Shown here piece after piece: positions 1-9,367 of a stretch of DNA of 64,000 bases; the stretch's first letter is position 1, and each line of letters opens with the position of its first letter. Both the position numbers and the translations under genes were made by a program. The stretch spans positions 3,286,001 through 3,350,000 of the forward strand of contig NC_090774.1 of the NCBI RefSeq assembly GCF_001761485.1, given 5' to 3'. The notes below the pieces were generated by a model that saw only the letters and a list, made by a program, of their open reading frames with translations, was not told where the DNA came from and did no database searches. This DNA is from Yarrowia lipolytica. Taxonomy: Eukaryota; Ascomycota; Dipodascomycetes; Dipodascales.

Positions 1-800
1 GCCTCGAAAGATAAGAAACAGAAAAAGCAAAATGTCTTGGAATTCGACTGTGCGGAGTTCCGAATAGCTTATGGATGGGTGTAAGGAACAGAGAAGTCCC
101 TAATCTTCAGTGACTACGCGGGGAAACACGAGATTGCACCCAAGACAATGACCGGGAAAAGGCGCAGCTATCAGTACAGTACGAAGCCAGACCCATTTCA
201 CTTACACGCCGTTGCCTTGATAAGGTCTGATTCATGTGGGTGTTGTGAGAGGCCAGCAGGTATAAGCCTGCTTGGCATGTATCTGGCGTTGTACATACAG
301 TAGCCACGATATCACTATCACAGAGTTACTGTGTGAAACAGGGAGTGTTCTTATCAGGTACAGTTTTGTTATTATCACGTGCAGAACGAATACCTCTTGG
401 TCCCGTGAGTCTTTAAGATGTGGCCGAACCATTTTATCCATACAACCAAATCACGTATCTGCCTATTTCATTCTTTTTCTCTCACTTTCGGCCTCTCTTG
501 CTCCCCTTTGTTACGCCGCCATATGAAGATCATGGAGGTCGCTCTACCAGGGAAAACTTTGTTAGCTTATCAACCAATCACAGCGCGTAGCATGGAACGG
601 AGAAGACCGAAATGCTGGGAGAAAATATAGATGGAGCTTATCTGTCTCTCCTGGACTGCTTGTTATCTATGCATATTGAACTGTAAGAGGATTAAGCGAC
701 AGGGACGGGCAGAAGACATCGATGGTATAAAAAAGAAGGGTGGTGGAGATATTTCACCCCAGATTCTATCAGATCAGCTTCGAAAGGTCAAACACGCAAG
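1..800. other. Intergenic DNA, 5' region of the purine permease
   Basis: No credible gene: the open frames here are short and overlap one another. The stretch works as the upstream region of the permease that starts at 801. A TATA-like word (tataaaa) begins near 726. GATAAG/CTTATC words lie at 10-15, 219-224, 350-355, 566-571 and 637-642. Confidence 0.6.
350..642. promoter_or_regulatory. GATA-factor site cluster upstream of the purine permease
   Basis: Three copies of CTTATC (GATAAG on the other strand) lie at 350-355, 566-571 and 637-642, with two more at 219-224 and 10-15. GATA factors such as AreA or Gln3 use this word to control nitrogen genes, and the Aspergillus uapA and uapC permeases are known GATA targets. 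That these copies act is inference. Confidence 0.45.
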
Positions 801-2570
801 ATGCTTGGACACGTCCCAACCAAAACGTTCTCGGAAAAGGCCGGAAAGATGGCCCGAATCATCAAACACAAGCTCACCACTCGAGAAGGACTCATTGGAG
901 ACTACGACTACGCATTTCTCTTCACCCCCAAGATCCCCTTCATGAAGAAACGAGAAGACGAACCCTCGACCTTTTTCCCTCTCAACTCGTCACTTCCTCT
1001 CTTCCTAGCAATTCTGCTGGGATTCCAGCATTCTCTGGCCATGGTGGCTGGAGTCGTCACACCTCCTCTGATCATGGGTGGTTCTGCCAACTTTGGACCT
1101 GATCTCAGCCAGTACCTCGTCTCTGCATGCCTCATTGGCTCTGGAATTCTGTCGCTCATCCATATTATTCGATTCAAAATTCCCAAAACTAATATCTACA
1201 TTGGAACCGGCCTGATTTCCGTGGTTGGAACCTCATTCGCTACCATCAACGTCTTCACCAGTTCACTGCCCATTATGTACCGATCAGGTATTTGTCAGAC
1301 AGCTGCTGACGGAACTCCTCTTCCCTGTCCTGATGGCTACGGTCGTCTCATTGCTACTGCCATGGTCTGCGCGCTTCTGGAAGTCGTGCTTTCATTCCTG
1401 CCTGCTAAGGTCCTCAAGAAGGTCTTCCCTCCCATCGTCACCGGCCCTGTAGTGCTTCTCATTGGTGTCGAGCTTGTATCTTCCGGTTTCAAGGACTGGG
1501 CTGGAGGATCTGGCCCCTGCTACGGACGACCTACTTCTGGAGACTTCATGATGTGTCCTGCCAACGGTGCTCCGATGGCCGCTCCCTGGGGCTCAGCCCA
1601 GTTCATCGGTCTTGGATTCCTCGTCTTCATCTCTATTCTCTTCTGTGAAAAGTGGGGAGCTCCCATCATGAAGTCCTGCTCGGTTGTCATTGGTCTGCTG
1701 GTCGGATGTATTGTGGCTGCTGCTTGTGGATACTTTGATGGAACCAACATCGATGCTGCTCCTGTCGGAACCTTCCTGTGGACCCACACCTTCAAGCTCA
1801 AGATCTACGGACCAGCAGTACTTCCTATGCTTGCTGTCTATCTAGTGCTGATGATGGAGTCCATTGGTGACATTACCGCCACATGTGACGTATCTCGACA
1901 AGCCGTTGAGGGCCCCGAGTACGAGTCTCGAATCAAGGGAGGCATTCTTGGTGATGGTATCATTGGTATCCTTGCCGGAGCCTTCACTCTTACTCCCATG
2001 TCTACGTTTGCTCAGAACAACGGTGTTATTGCTCTCACCAAGTGTGCCAACAGACAGGCTGGAGCCTGGGCCTGTTTCTTTATGCTCATCATGGGTATTT
2101 TCGCCAAGTTTGCTGCTGCTATTGTGGCCATCCCCAAGCCTGTTCTGGGAGGCATGACCACCTTTCTCTTCTCTTCTGTCTGCGTCTCTGGTATTGCCAT
2201 TATAACCCGAGCCGGCAAGATCCAGCGACGAGAGCGACTGATTCTGACAGCCTCTCTGGTCATGGGTCTTGGTGCTACCATGGTCCCCGATTGGTTCACT
2301 TACGTATTCACCTACAAGGGCGACAACCACTCTCTTCGGGGCTTCTACGATGCTATCGAGCTAGTTATGACCAATGGTTTCGCAATTGCCGGATTTGTTG
2401 GTATTGCTTGCAACCTCATCTTGGCTGAGGAGGAGAACGTTGACGATGAACAGGAAATGCAGGTGGTCGAGATTGACGCTGCTGAGGAGGAGAACTCTAG
2501 CTCCGATGATATGATGGTTCCTGAGGCCAAGCGAGCCTCCGAGGACCACAAGCGAGTGGACATGGTTTAG
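801..2570 (+). CDS. Purine (uric acid/xanthine-type) permease, NAT/NCS2 family
   Basis: A 589-residue polytopic plasma-membrane transporter of the nucleobase-ascorbate transporter family. It probably imports urate, xanthine or related purines with protons for use as nitrogen. Direct evidence is the NAT signature QNNGVIALTK at residues 405-414, a long series of hydrophobic segments, and the N-terminal PFMKKREDEPSTFFPLN region followed by LPLFLAILLGFQHSLAMVAG, both typical of UapA/UapC-like proteins. The C-terminal tail is cytosolic, acidic and Ser-rich. Translation starts at the ATG at 801; a second in-frame ATG at 849 (MARIIKHK) would drop 16 residues. It is convergent with the NAD kinase and has GATA sites upstream. 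Exact substrate choice among urate, xanthine and hypoxanthine cannot be read from sequence. Confidence 0.9.
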   Translation: MLGHVPTKTFSEKAGKMARIIKHKLTTREGLIGDYDYAFLFTPKIPFMKKREDEPSTFFPLNSSLPLFLAILLGFQHSLAMVAGVVTPPLIMGGSANFGPDLSQYLVSACLIGSGILSLIHIIRFKIPKTNIYIGTGLISVVGTSFATINVFTSSLPIMYRSGICQTAADGTPLPCPDGYGRLIATAMVCALLEVVLSFLPAKVLKKVFPPIVTGPVVLLIGVELVSSGFKDWAGGSGPCYGRPTSGDFMMCPANGAPMAAPWGSAQFIGLGFLVFISILFCEKWGAPIMKSCSVVIGLLVGCIVAAACGYFDGTNIDAAPVGTFLWTHTFKLKIYGPAVLPMLAVYLVLMMESIGDITATCDVSRQAVEGPEYESRIKGGILGDGIIGILAGAFTLTPMSTFAQNNGVIALTKCANRQAGAWACFFMLIMGIFAKFAAAIVAIPKPVLGGMTTFLFSSVCVSGIAIITRAGKIQRRERLILTASLVMGLGATMVPDWFTYVFTYKGDNHSLRGFYDAIELVMTNGFAIAGFVGIACNLILAEEENVDDEQEMQVVEIDAAEEENSSSDDMMVPEAKRASEDHKRVDMV

Positions 2571-2767
2571 AAAAGGAGGATATAGATTTATTTATTGCAT
2601 TAATTGATTGTTTATGATTGTACACTTTGCTCGTACATACATGTAGTGACTCTAAGGAATACAAGCAGTACAATACCTCTGTCAAAAAGTGGGAATAGGC
2701 CACACACCCATCGGCTGGTCTGCTTCTATCTACAAATTCATCGTTAGTTATGCATATATACAAATGA

Positions 2768-4795
2768 TTACTTCGTGTCCTCCTGCTCGTTGTTCCTATC
2801 TTCGTCCTTGTCCAGCACATGCAAATTCTCCGTCTTGTGGGCAAGGTCAATGTCAATATCATACTCCTCTTCCTCGTACTCCGAAGAGTGGTACGAGTCC
2901 GAGTCCGAGTCCGACACCTGCTTACCCAGATCGTCCAAGGTCAGCATGCCGTCGTTGGAGCCGGTGGGAGAGAAGACAGATGTCGGGGACATGACCAGTC
3001 CTCCTCTTCGAGAGCAGTCGGCAAAGGTGGAGGTGCCTTCGTCGTCGATATCAAAGTCAATCATACTCTCAAACGCCTGGATCTGAGCCGGCGACTGCTG
3101 CTGAATGGGTGTGAAGCCTCGGGTAACAGGGGGTGAGTTGAGACATGTAGTAGAGGCTGCCGAGTACTGCTGGGGAGTGGCAGAGTTAGTGCTAGTCATT
3201 CCGCTGGGCATTGTGTTGGGCATATAACTTGTGCTGAAACTTTGAGGAAGAGAAGCAGTTCCGTTATCTCTGCTGTTGCTTCTGCTGGGCTGGTTGTCTC
3301 TGAGATTGTAGGGTTTCTGTGTAGTGGTCGTCGTCGGGTTTGTGTTCGTGTTTGTGGTTGGGTTTGTGGTTGGGTTGTAATTGTTGTTGATGTTGGAGTT
3401 GGCAGTACCCGTGCTTGTAGGTGTGTTACTATTAGTTGTGTTGGGAACGGAAGGAGTGCTCTGCTGGATGGTTGGCAGTGCTGCAGTAAGCTGACTGATG
3501 GGAGTCATGACTCCTGGGGTGCCCTTCATCGATCTACTTCTCAGACGGCTGTACCCTGCTCCACTTGGCACTGACGAAGAGGCATGGAGAGAGGCGCTTC
3601 TGTTGACAGAAACGGTCGATGCAGGTCTGGAAAGTGACGTCAGAGGCTTCTGGAGTTCTCGGGTGTTCCACTTGAGTGTTCGACTCACAGACTCAATGTA
3701 GTCCATGTCTGATCGGATCACGGTGGGGAATGGAAACTTTGAAGCTCGCACTGTGATGTAGTCGCCCGACTTGAGCTCCACACGTGATCTGCCATCAAAT
3801 GAGACCCATGCTGAAGTCCGTGAGTTCTTTCGAGGAACAACCACCTTGAGTGTCATTGAATCAGGCAGAAGCATGGGTCTGAAGGACAGGGTATGGGGAC
3901 AAATTGGAGTCACACAGATGGCTGGAATCTCAGGGTGAACCAGAGAGCCTCCTGCTGACAAAGAGTATGCCGTGGATCCTGTGGGAGTCGATAGAATGAG
4001 GCCATCAGCCTGTACGATGGTCAACAGGTTATCATCCCCATAGAGCTCCAGCATTGAGATGAATGGTGAAGGACCTCTATCGACGACAATTTCGTTGAGA
4101 ACTTCGTGTCGGCCAATCTTGGAGTGATGCTTATCTCTCTTTCCGGTTTCCGGGTTCATTTCCCGCTTGAACACGGTGCATGTGAATCGCATTCTCAGAT
4201 GCACATGTACTCCCTGAGTCATGGCCTTTGTAAGATGCTTGCCAAAGTCATGGTATTCAAAATTGGTCAGGAAGCCGAGCGAACCCAGCGCAAAGGGAAT
4301 AACGGGGGGAGCGGTGCCTTGAAAAAGCCACGAGGCCCACAGAACCGTCCCGTCTCCTCCCAGGGTAATGACTAGATCAAAGAGCTCGGGCTTCTGGGTC
4401 GCCATTTCGGCAGTCCAGTATCTGAGCATACGTGCTGGGGTGTTTGCAGTCAGTGTAGGAGCGTCGAAGCGGCCACTCTTCTCGAGTTTGGCATCCACAT
4501 AGACCACCACTCCTCGGTCCATCAACCACCGGGCCATATCTCGGGTCAGGTAGACAAGCGAGTTGTCTCGGGCCTTGGTGATGATCATGACCTTAGTCAC
4601 ATCGATGTGGACGGAGGCCTTGCCGAGATGTTTGGCAATTCGTCGAACTCCTGTCGCAGTTTGGACGAAGTGAGCATGGCTGAGTCGTGAGCTCTGAATG
4701 TCTTCAGCTGAGAGCTCCTGGAGGGCCGAGGCGGCGCTGAGAGCAGCGTCGAACCGCTGGTGCACGTACGGAGACTCGCTGACCGGAGTGCTCAT
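2768..4795 (-). CDS. UTR1: ATP-NAD kinase, UTR1-like
   Basis: A 675-residue NAD(H) kinase that phosphorylates NAD to NADP and so supplies cytosolic NADPH pools. The family signature GGDG is at residues 146-149 within DLVITLGGDGTVLWASW, followed by LGSLGFLTNF and then the second conserved block DGLILSTPTGSTAYSLSAGG. The catalytic core takes up roughly residues 60-380. The C-terminal third is low complexity, rich in Asn, Thr and Pro (about 445-500), then Ser-rich and acidic (SDSDSDS, EYEEEEYDIDID), which is longer than in S. cerevisiae Utr1 (about 530 residues). No mitochondrial presequence is evident, which favours a Utr1-type rather than a Pos5-type enzyme. The ATG at 4793-4795 is the natural start. 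Confidence 0.92.
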   Translation of the reverse strand: MSTPVSESPYVHQRFDAALSAASALQELSAEDIQSSRLSHAHFVQTATGVRRIAKHLGKASVHIDVTKVMIITKARDNSLVYLTRDMARWLMDRGVVVYVDAKLEKSGRFDAPTLTANTPARMLRYWTAEMATQKPELFDLVITLGGDGTVLWASWLFQGTAPPVIPFALGSLGFLTNFEYHDFGKHLTKAMTQGVHVHLRMRFTCTVFKREMNPETGKRDKHHSKIGRHEVLNEIVVDRGPSPFISMLELYGDDNLLTIVQADGLILSTPTGSTAYSLSAGGSLVHPEIPAICVTPICPHTLSFRPMLLPDSMTLKVVVPRKNSRTSAWVSFDGRSRVELKSGDYITVRASKFPFPTVIRSDMDYIESVSRTLKWNTRELQKPLTSLSRPASTVSVNRSASLHASSSVPSGAGYSRLRSRSMKGTPGVMTPISQLTAALPTIQQSTPSVPNTTNSNTPTSTGTANSNINNNYNPTTNPTTNTNTNPTTTTTQKPYNLRDNQPSRSNSRDNGTASLPQSFSTSYMPNTMPSGMTSTNSATPQQYSAASTTCLNSPPVTRGFTPIQQQSPAQIQAFESMIDFDIDDEGTSTFADCSRRGGLVMSPTSVFSPTGSNDGMLTLDDLGKQVSDSDSDSYHSSEYEEEEYDIDIDLAHKTENLHVLDKDEDRNNEQEDTK

Positions 4796-5248
4796 CTTCT
4801 CAGGGCTGTAGGGAGTCAGTTGGCCGGAGTACTGAGTCTGCTTTTTCTCAAAAGTCGATCCATGTACCGAAACCTAACGTGTGTGCGGAGCTTAATTTTT
4901 TTCCCTTTCTCTAAGCACAGAAAATTTAAGGGCTGGCTGCACGAGAAAAGAGTAACGGCGGCGAGAAGCGGTGAGGGACGAAACAGGCGTGCGGAAGTCG
5001 CAGAAAGAAGCGACACCAAACCAATGCAAGCGCTCGCAAGCCCGCCGCATTCCCGTGCAACGAACTCCACCAAATGCTAGTCACATGACTCCGAGCTTGC
5101 GTTTGGACGCAACCGATGCAGCTACCATTCGATCTACCCTAGCCCGAGACTATTTCCGATCATTGGAGGAGTGTTTTCAAAGACATCAAAGTCGATATTT
5201 GAAGCGATAATAAACGGATTTTTTGAGCTAAGAAGCATGGTGTATCAC

Positions 5249-5270
5249 CCGACATGATTTTATATGTCGG
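5249..5270. repeat. Short perfect inverted repeat
   Basis: CCGACAT at 5249-5255 pairs with ATGTCGG at 5264-5270 across an 8-nt AT-rich loop. Function unknown; it may be chance. Confidence 0.4.
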
Positions 5271-6531
5271 AACCACCTATATTTCGTCTCTCACGGCCAC
5301 CCAAACACCACTTCCCGGTATGGACCGGATTAACTTAAGTGGATCCAGGTGACAGGTGTAATTCATATAAACTAGAGCCAAGACGTTATAATATCGCACC
5401 TGAAGAAGTGGATGTGCAAACTCACAGAACCCGGCTGTTGGGTCAATTGATGTTATACAATGACGTTATATTTTATAGGCCAACCATTTACACCACGTGG
5501 CGTGTATCTCTGGGGTTACTGGTGCCAGGGTTGTGGTGAGATGGGGTGCTTGAATACGGTCGACTAAACTGTAGCTAAATATGGGGTTAGCACCAAAGAC
5601 AATTGGAGATTCGACTCTAAAAAAAAAACGGGGCCCAATTCAACGGCCAGGAGTGGAAAAGATGTTATGCTGGCCCTTGCCGAAAATTCGCCGACCAAAA
5701 ATCAAATCGCCCCACAAAACGGATGACTTTGGCCCGGCCTGTCTACTCAGCTTGGCGTGTTCGATGCGTCCGGCACATCTTGGGGTAACTCAACAAATGC
5801 ATGCTTGAGTCAACCTTGCCGAGTCGTCCGGGGAAAGGCGGAGAGATTGTATCAGGGGTGTTTCGGGTGCTGGGATTAGTAAGGGGGCGGTCATGAGTTT
5901 CGGATAGGATCACGTGTCCAGATTAGTGAGACTTGGGGGTCTGAGACGCCGTCTTAATCCAATACTGCTTATGTAAGCGAGAGGGAGAGACTCTTTGGAG
6001 AAATAGACGGAGAAGGTCCGTCAATAGCTGATTTTAATCTTTAAGAACATTCAGTTATATCATGGGATTTCTTCTCGGTACTGTACAAGTAGTGACCCTG
6101 ACACCGAGGACACGCTTTTACTTGTACTTGCAGTATGAGTTGAATTCACTGCATATACCAATTACAAGTAACCACCTCTATGATCCACAATGAATCACAG
6201 TCACGTGATGGGATCTGGTTTTGAATGTTCCTGGTCTGTTCTCGCATTTGTCAAGAATTGAATCGTACTTGAACCGGTCAGTATGTACCTACTTGTATGA
6301 CAGCATAGGCACTCTCCACAGCACTACAAGTAGCTGATACAGCTCATCACTATTTTGATAATGTCGACACTGGTATGTATCAAATGGAGCCATTACATGT
6401 ACTTACTTCCATAGCCTTATCACTTGTTGATACCTGATGGTAGAAGCTTGATGAAACCTGGTAGTTGTAATATTTTCCGTAAGGTCTCTTCTGATTGCAC
6501 TGCTGTGAACGGCTGAAACGAAGAGGGCGGT

Positions 6532-6612
6532 TAAGACACACGGATGTGCGACTTATAGATCCCTTTTATCAATTGTAGCTAATTATAATGAAAAGGTAGG
6601 GATCGTGTCTTA
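6532..6612. repeat. 81-bp imperfect inverted repeat (hairpin or MITE-like)
   Basis: TAAGACAC at 6532-6539 is matched by GTGTCTTA at 6605-6612. Inside, GATCCCTTTT at 6558-6567 pairs with AAAAGGTAGGGATC at 6591-6604, with a 4-nt bulge. The left arm has an extra 18 nt between the two blocks. The outer arms are bounded by TA on both sides, as Tc1/mariner-type insertions are. No coding capacity is present. Confidence 0.45.
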
Positions 6613-8644
6613 GGCACCAGCAAATGTTCATGGAAGCTGTCATCCGAGGGTGAACTACCTATACAAATGAAAGAAACACCATTGGATCAGATGTCGATAA
6701 TGACGTCAGAAGATTGAACAAACCAGTGTCTAAGAACGATCAAACTGTTCCAGCTGACCATTCTCATTGAAAGAATCCGTCGTCGTTATCCTCACTGTGT
6801 GAACAGACTCAAGGCGCATTGATCTAGTGAGACACGTGTAGCCTCACTTATGGCTGCTGGAATATTGAGTGAGTGATTATAAAAAACGAAATCAATCAAG
6901 TCACGGTGGCAATCATGTGAAAGAATCACCCTAAAAATGCCATGTTTATAGACTAACTGGTCTCAACATTCAATGTGATGTATGTAAGGTGGAGTGGTAT
7001 GTACAAACAAGTGCGACTGACAATCACATGCGTTACCGCAGAGAGAGAGTGATGTATCGTCATGACATGCACAATTGGGTTGCGTGGAAGTCGCCACCGT
7101 GAGTCGTTGGGTGTCTCTCATTGTGAATCAAGCCCTGAATCAGACTAGATGGGCCTTGTCACATGCGTCTGGCGGTTCTAGCCGTCCCAAAACGGGTCTC
7201 CATGTGTCTATCTTTAGCGATGGTGCATTTCGTCCGGGGTGATAACGCAGTCAGAAGCTCATTCATGTTATTTCGTTGTTAATTGTTCCAGTGACACAAG
7301 CTGTAGTGTTCACCCAGGTAACATTGAATACATCACTCGTAGGCAGTGAGCATGGATGGCTTGTGTAACCCCAGAATTAAACCAAAATAGGAACATTGTG
7401 AGGTTGCAATACTCGTTTGCACGCCCAGATTAAAGCTCGCACGTCGTGAAACCTGCTGGATTCATGTTGAATGTGCATTACTCTAAGCTTGATTGTGTGC
7501 TCGTGAAAAAAGAGACTGTCAACAGAGACCCCAGAAGCTATACAGAGTTGAGAGATGAGTTCAGATAAGGCGAGTTTAGGTTTTGGGACTAACACAACAA
7601 ATACTGTGGGTTAGGTCAAGACACGAGGCAGCGTGAAAAAAAAGAGGAGACCCTATAATCGTCTAAACACAAGACAAGGACCCTGAACTGCACCATTTAC
7701 CCCTCCCCCGTATTTCAGCCACCTCGTGCTCACAATCGATGTTGCACTTTGTTGCTTGCTTTTCTTGGCTCACCTATCGCTACCTCCTTCCTCATGGCTC
7801 GACCCAGCTACTATCACATGGAAGCGGCGGCGTTTGATAGCATCACGTGACTGGATATGCGAAGGGTTAGTTGTCGATCCAGGCATCTTTAGCGCAATCC
7901 AATGGTGTGAGAGATGCGCGGCTGGAATGTGAAAGAGCGCGATGACAGGACAACACTGTGAGAGGGCGTATACTAAAAAACTGACAGAAAATGTTGAGGT
8001 GCACACGCACCTTTTACCCCACAGCAACACGGCAGTCATGTGGATATACGCACTCCACGTACAGTATCGTACAAGCGTGCACGTACCCCATTTTTTTAGA
8101 CAAAGTACCGGCCCCGGTTTTGGGCTCTCTGCTTTGTACGATGTAAAGTAGTGCGCCTTTTTCAGACGACGCCTACAGAATGTCGTGTGAGTGTACCTGT
8201 ACCATTCAGAAGAGGCACCACGGGGTAGTGTAACGGTGTACAGAAAACAACAACCAGCCGTACAACCGAGCCGTTGCCGACCCACCGGAGAATCCACGGG
8301 CTATCCGAAACAAGTCAGTTCTCACATGGTAGGTCAGCTCATTTTCGCCTCTCAGACCATTTTCTCAGAGGGAGATCCATCACACCACACATGTGCACGA
8401 GTGCCACCCAACCTAATTCTCTGTAGTGGTGAGCGTGTGAGCCTGAACCGGACCCTCCCAAATTTAGACACAGCAAGAAATACACTCACATCAAGGTTCA
8501 TGAACGTTTTCAACACTTTCACACCGCAACAAGGAAGATAGAGTTTCGGCTCAAAATGTGAAAGACGCACGACCTATATATTAGACGTGTGCCCTGAGAA
8601 GAGAGGTCCGGTATCAACCATCAACTTCTACATCTTGCACAACT

Positions 8645-9367
8645 ATGTCTCTCGCGCTGCCAACATACTCAATGGGTCTCAAGTCTGCTCTCAAGTCTCC
8701 CAAGTCTCCCAAACCAACCTCAGCCAAGCGAGTCTCCTTCGACGCCTCCGCACACGATAACGAGCCTCTGCCGTCGCCTTCTGCCTTCGACCAGCTTGCC
8801 TACCTCACCAAGGCTCCCGTTCCTTACCAGGAGGAGCCACAGGGACTCAAGCTGTCTCTTGAACAGCTCAAGCCCATGAAGAACAAGGATATTTACGCCG
8901 TTCATCAGTTTGGCCACCAGACTCTTCCTATCCCCTACAACATTGAATTCTACATGCAGTTCCTCTACTCGACGGGCACTTTCTGCTACTACCTCCCCTA
9001 CGGCGAGCTGGATCCCAACACTGAGGACCCCGAAGCTATTGCCGCTGTGGTGGCCGGAAAGTTCTCCCACCAGCAGGCCAACTGCCATGTGTACATTCTG
9101 GCCGTTGCTCCCGGTCTCCAGCAGTCCGGAGTTGGATCCGCCATCATGCGGGTGCTCCAGCAGACCATTTTCGACGAACAGCTCAGCCGATACACCGCTC
9201 ACACTCATCTCAACTTTGTGGTGGACGTGATCGCTGACGGAGCTGATGTCGAGTCTCCCCAGGGTTTCTACGAGAAGCTTGGATTCCGAACCCAGGGAGC
9301 TCCTCGACATGGATACTATGGAGGACAGTGGACTTCTGTTAAGATGGTCAAGTCTATTGACCTCTAG
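8645..9367 (+). CDS. GNAT N-acetyltransferase, Naa50 (NAT5)-like
   Basis: A 240-residue protein with a GCN5-related N-acetyltransferase domain in about residues 70-240. The best resemblance is to Naa50/San, the N-terminal acetyltransferase attached to the NatA complex. LPIPYNIEFYMQFL matches the Naa50 substrate-binding segment (FPVSYNDKFY type). The acetyl-CoA loop is QQSGVGSA at 159-166, and GFYEKLGF is the usual GNAT ending block. The first 65 residues are an extra, Lys/Ser/Pro-rich disordered extension containing KRVSF at 28-32, which fits the RVxF docking motif for protein phosphatase 1. The ATG follows a plausible 5' UTR with a TATA-like word near 8573. Function at ribosomes with NatA is inferred from the family. 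Confidence 0.75.
   Translation: MSLALPTYSMGLKSALKSPKSPKPTSAKRVSFDASAHDNEPLPSPSAFDQLAYLTKAPVPYQEEPQGLKLSLEQLKPMKNKDIYAVHQFGHQTLPIPYNIEFYMQFLYSTGTFCYYLPYGELDPNTEDPEAIAAVVAGKFSHQQANCHVYILAVAPGLQQSGVGSAIMRVLQQTIFDEQLSRYTAHTHLNFVVDVIADGADVESPQGFYEKLGFRTQGAPRHGYYGGQWTSVKMVKSIDL

Larger units (their letters stand above)
4796..8644. other. Long divergent intergenic region (3.8 kb)
   Basis: This lies between the divergently transcribed NAD kinase and the Naa50-like gene. I see no supported gene. It holds two short inverted repeats (5249-5270 and 6532-6612), several TCACGTG-type words (near 5909, 6202, 6834 and 7843) and scattered ACTTGTAG/TACTGTA words (6081-6420). The open frame at 7770-8297 on the minus strand is not protein-like. 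Confidence 0.6.

Noticed and set aside
7770-8297. 175-codon minus-strand frame in the 3.8-kb gap
   Set aside because: Cys- and Ser-rich composition, no domain-like pattern, no biased codon use.
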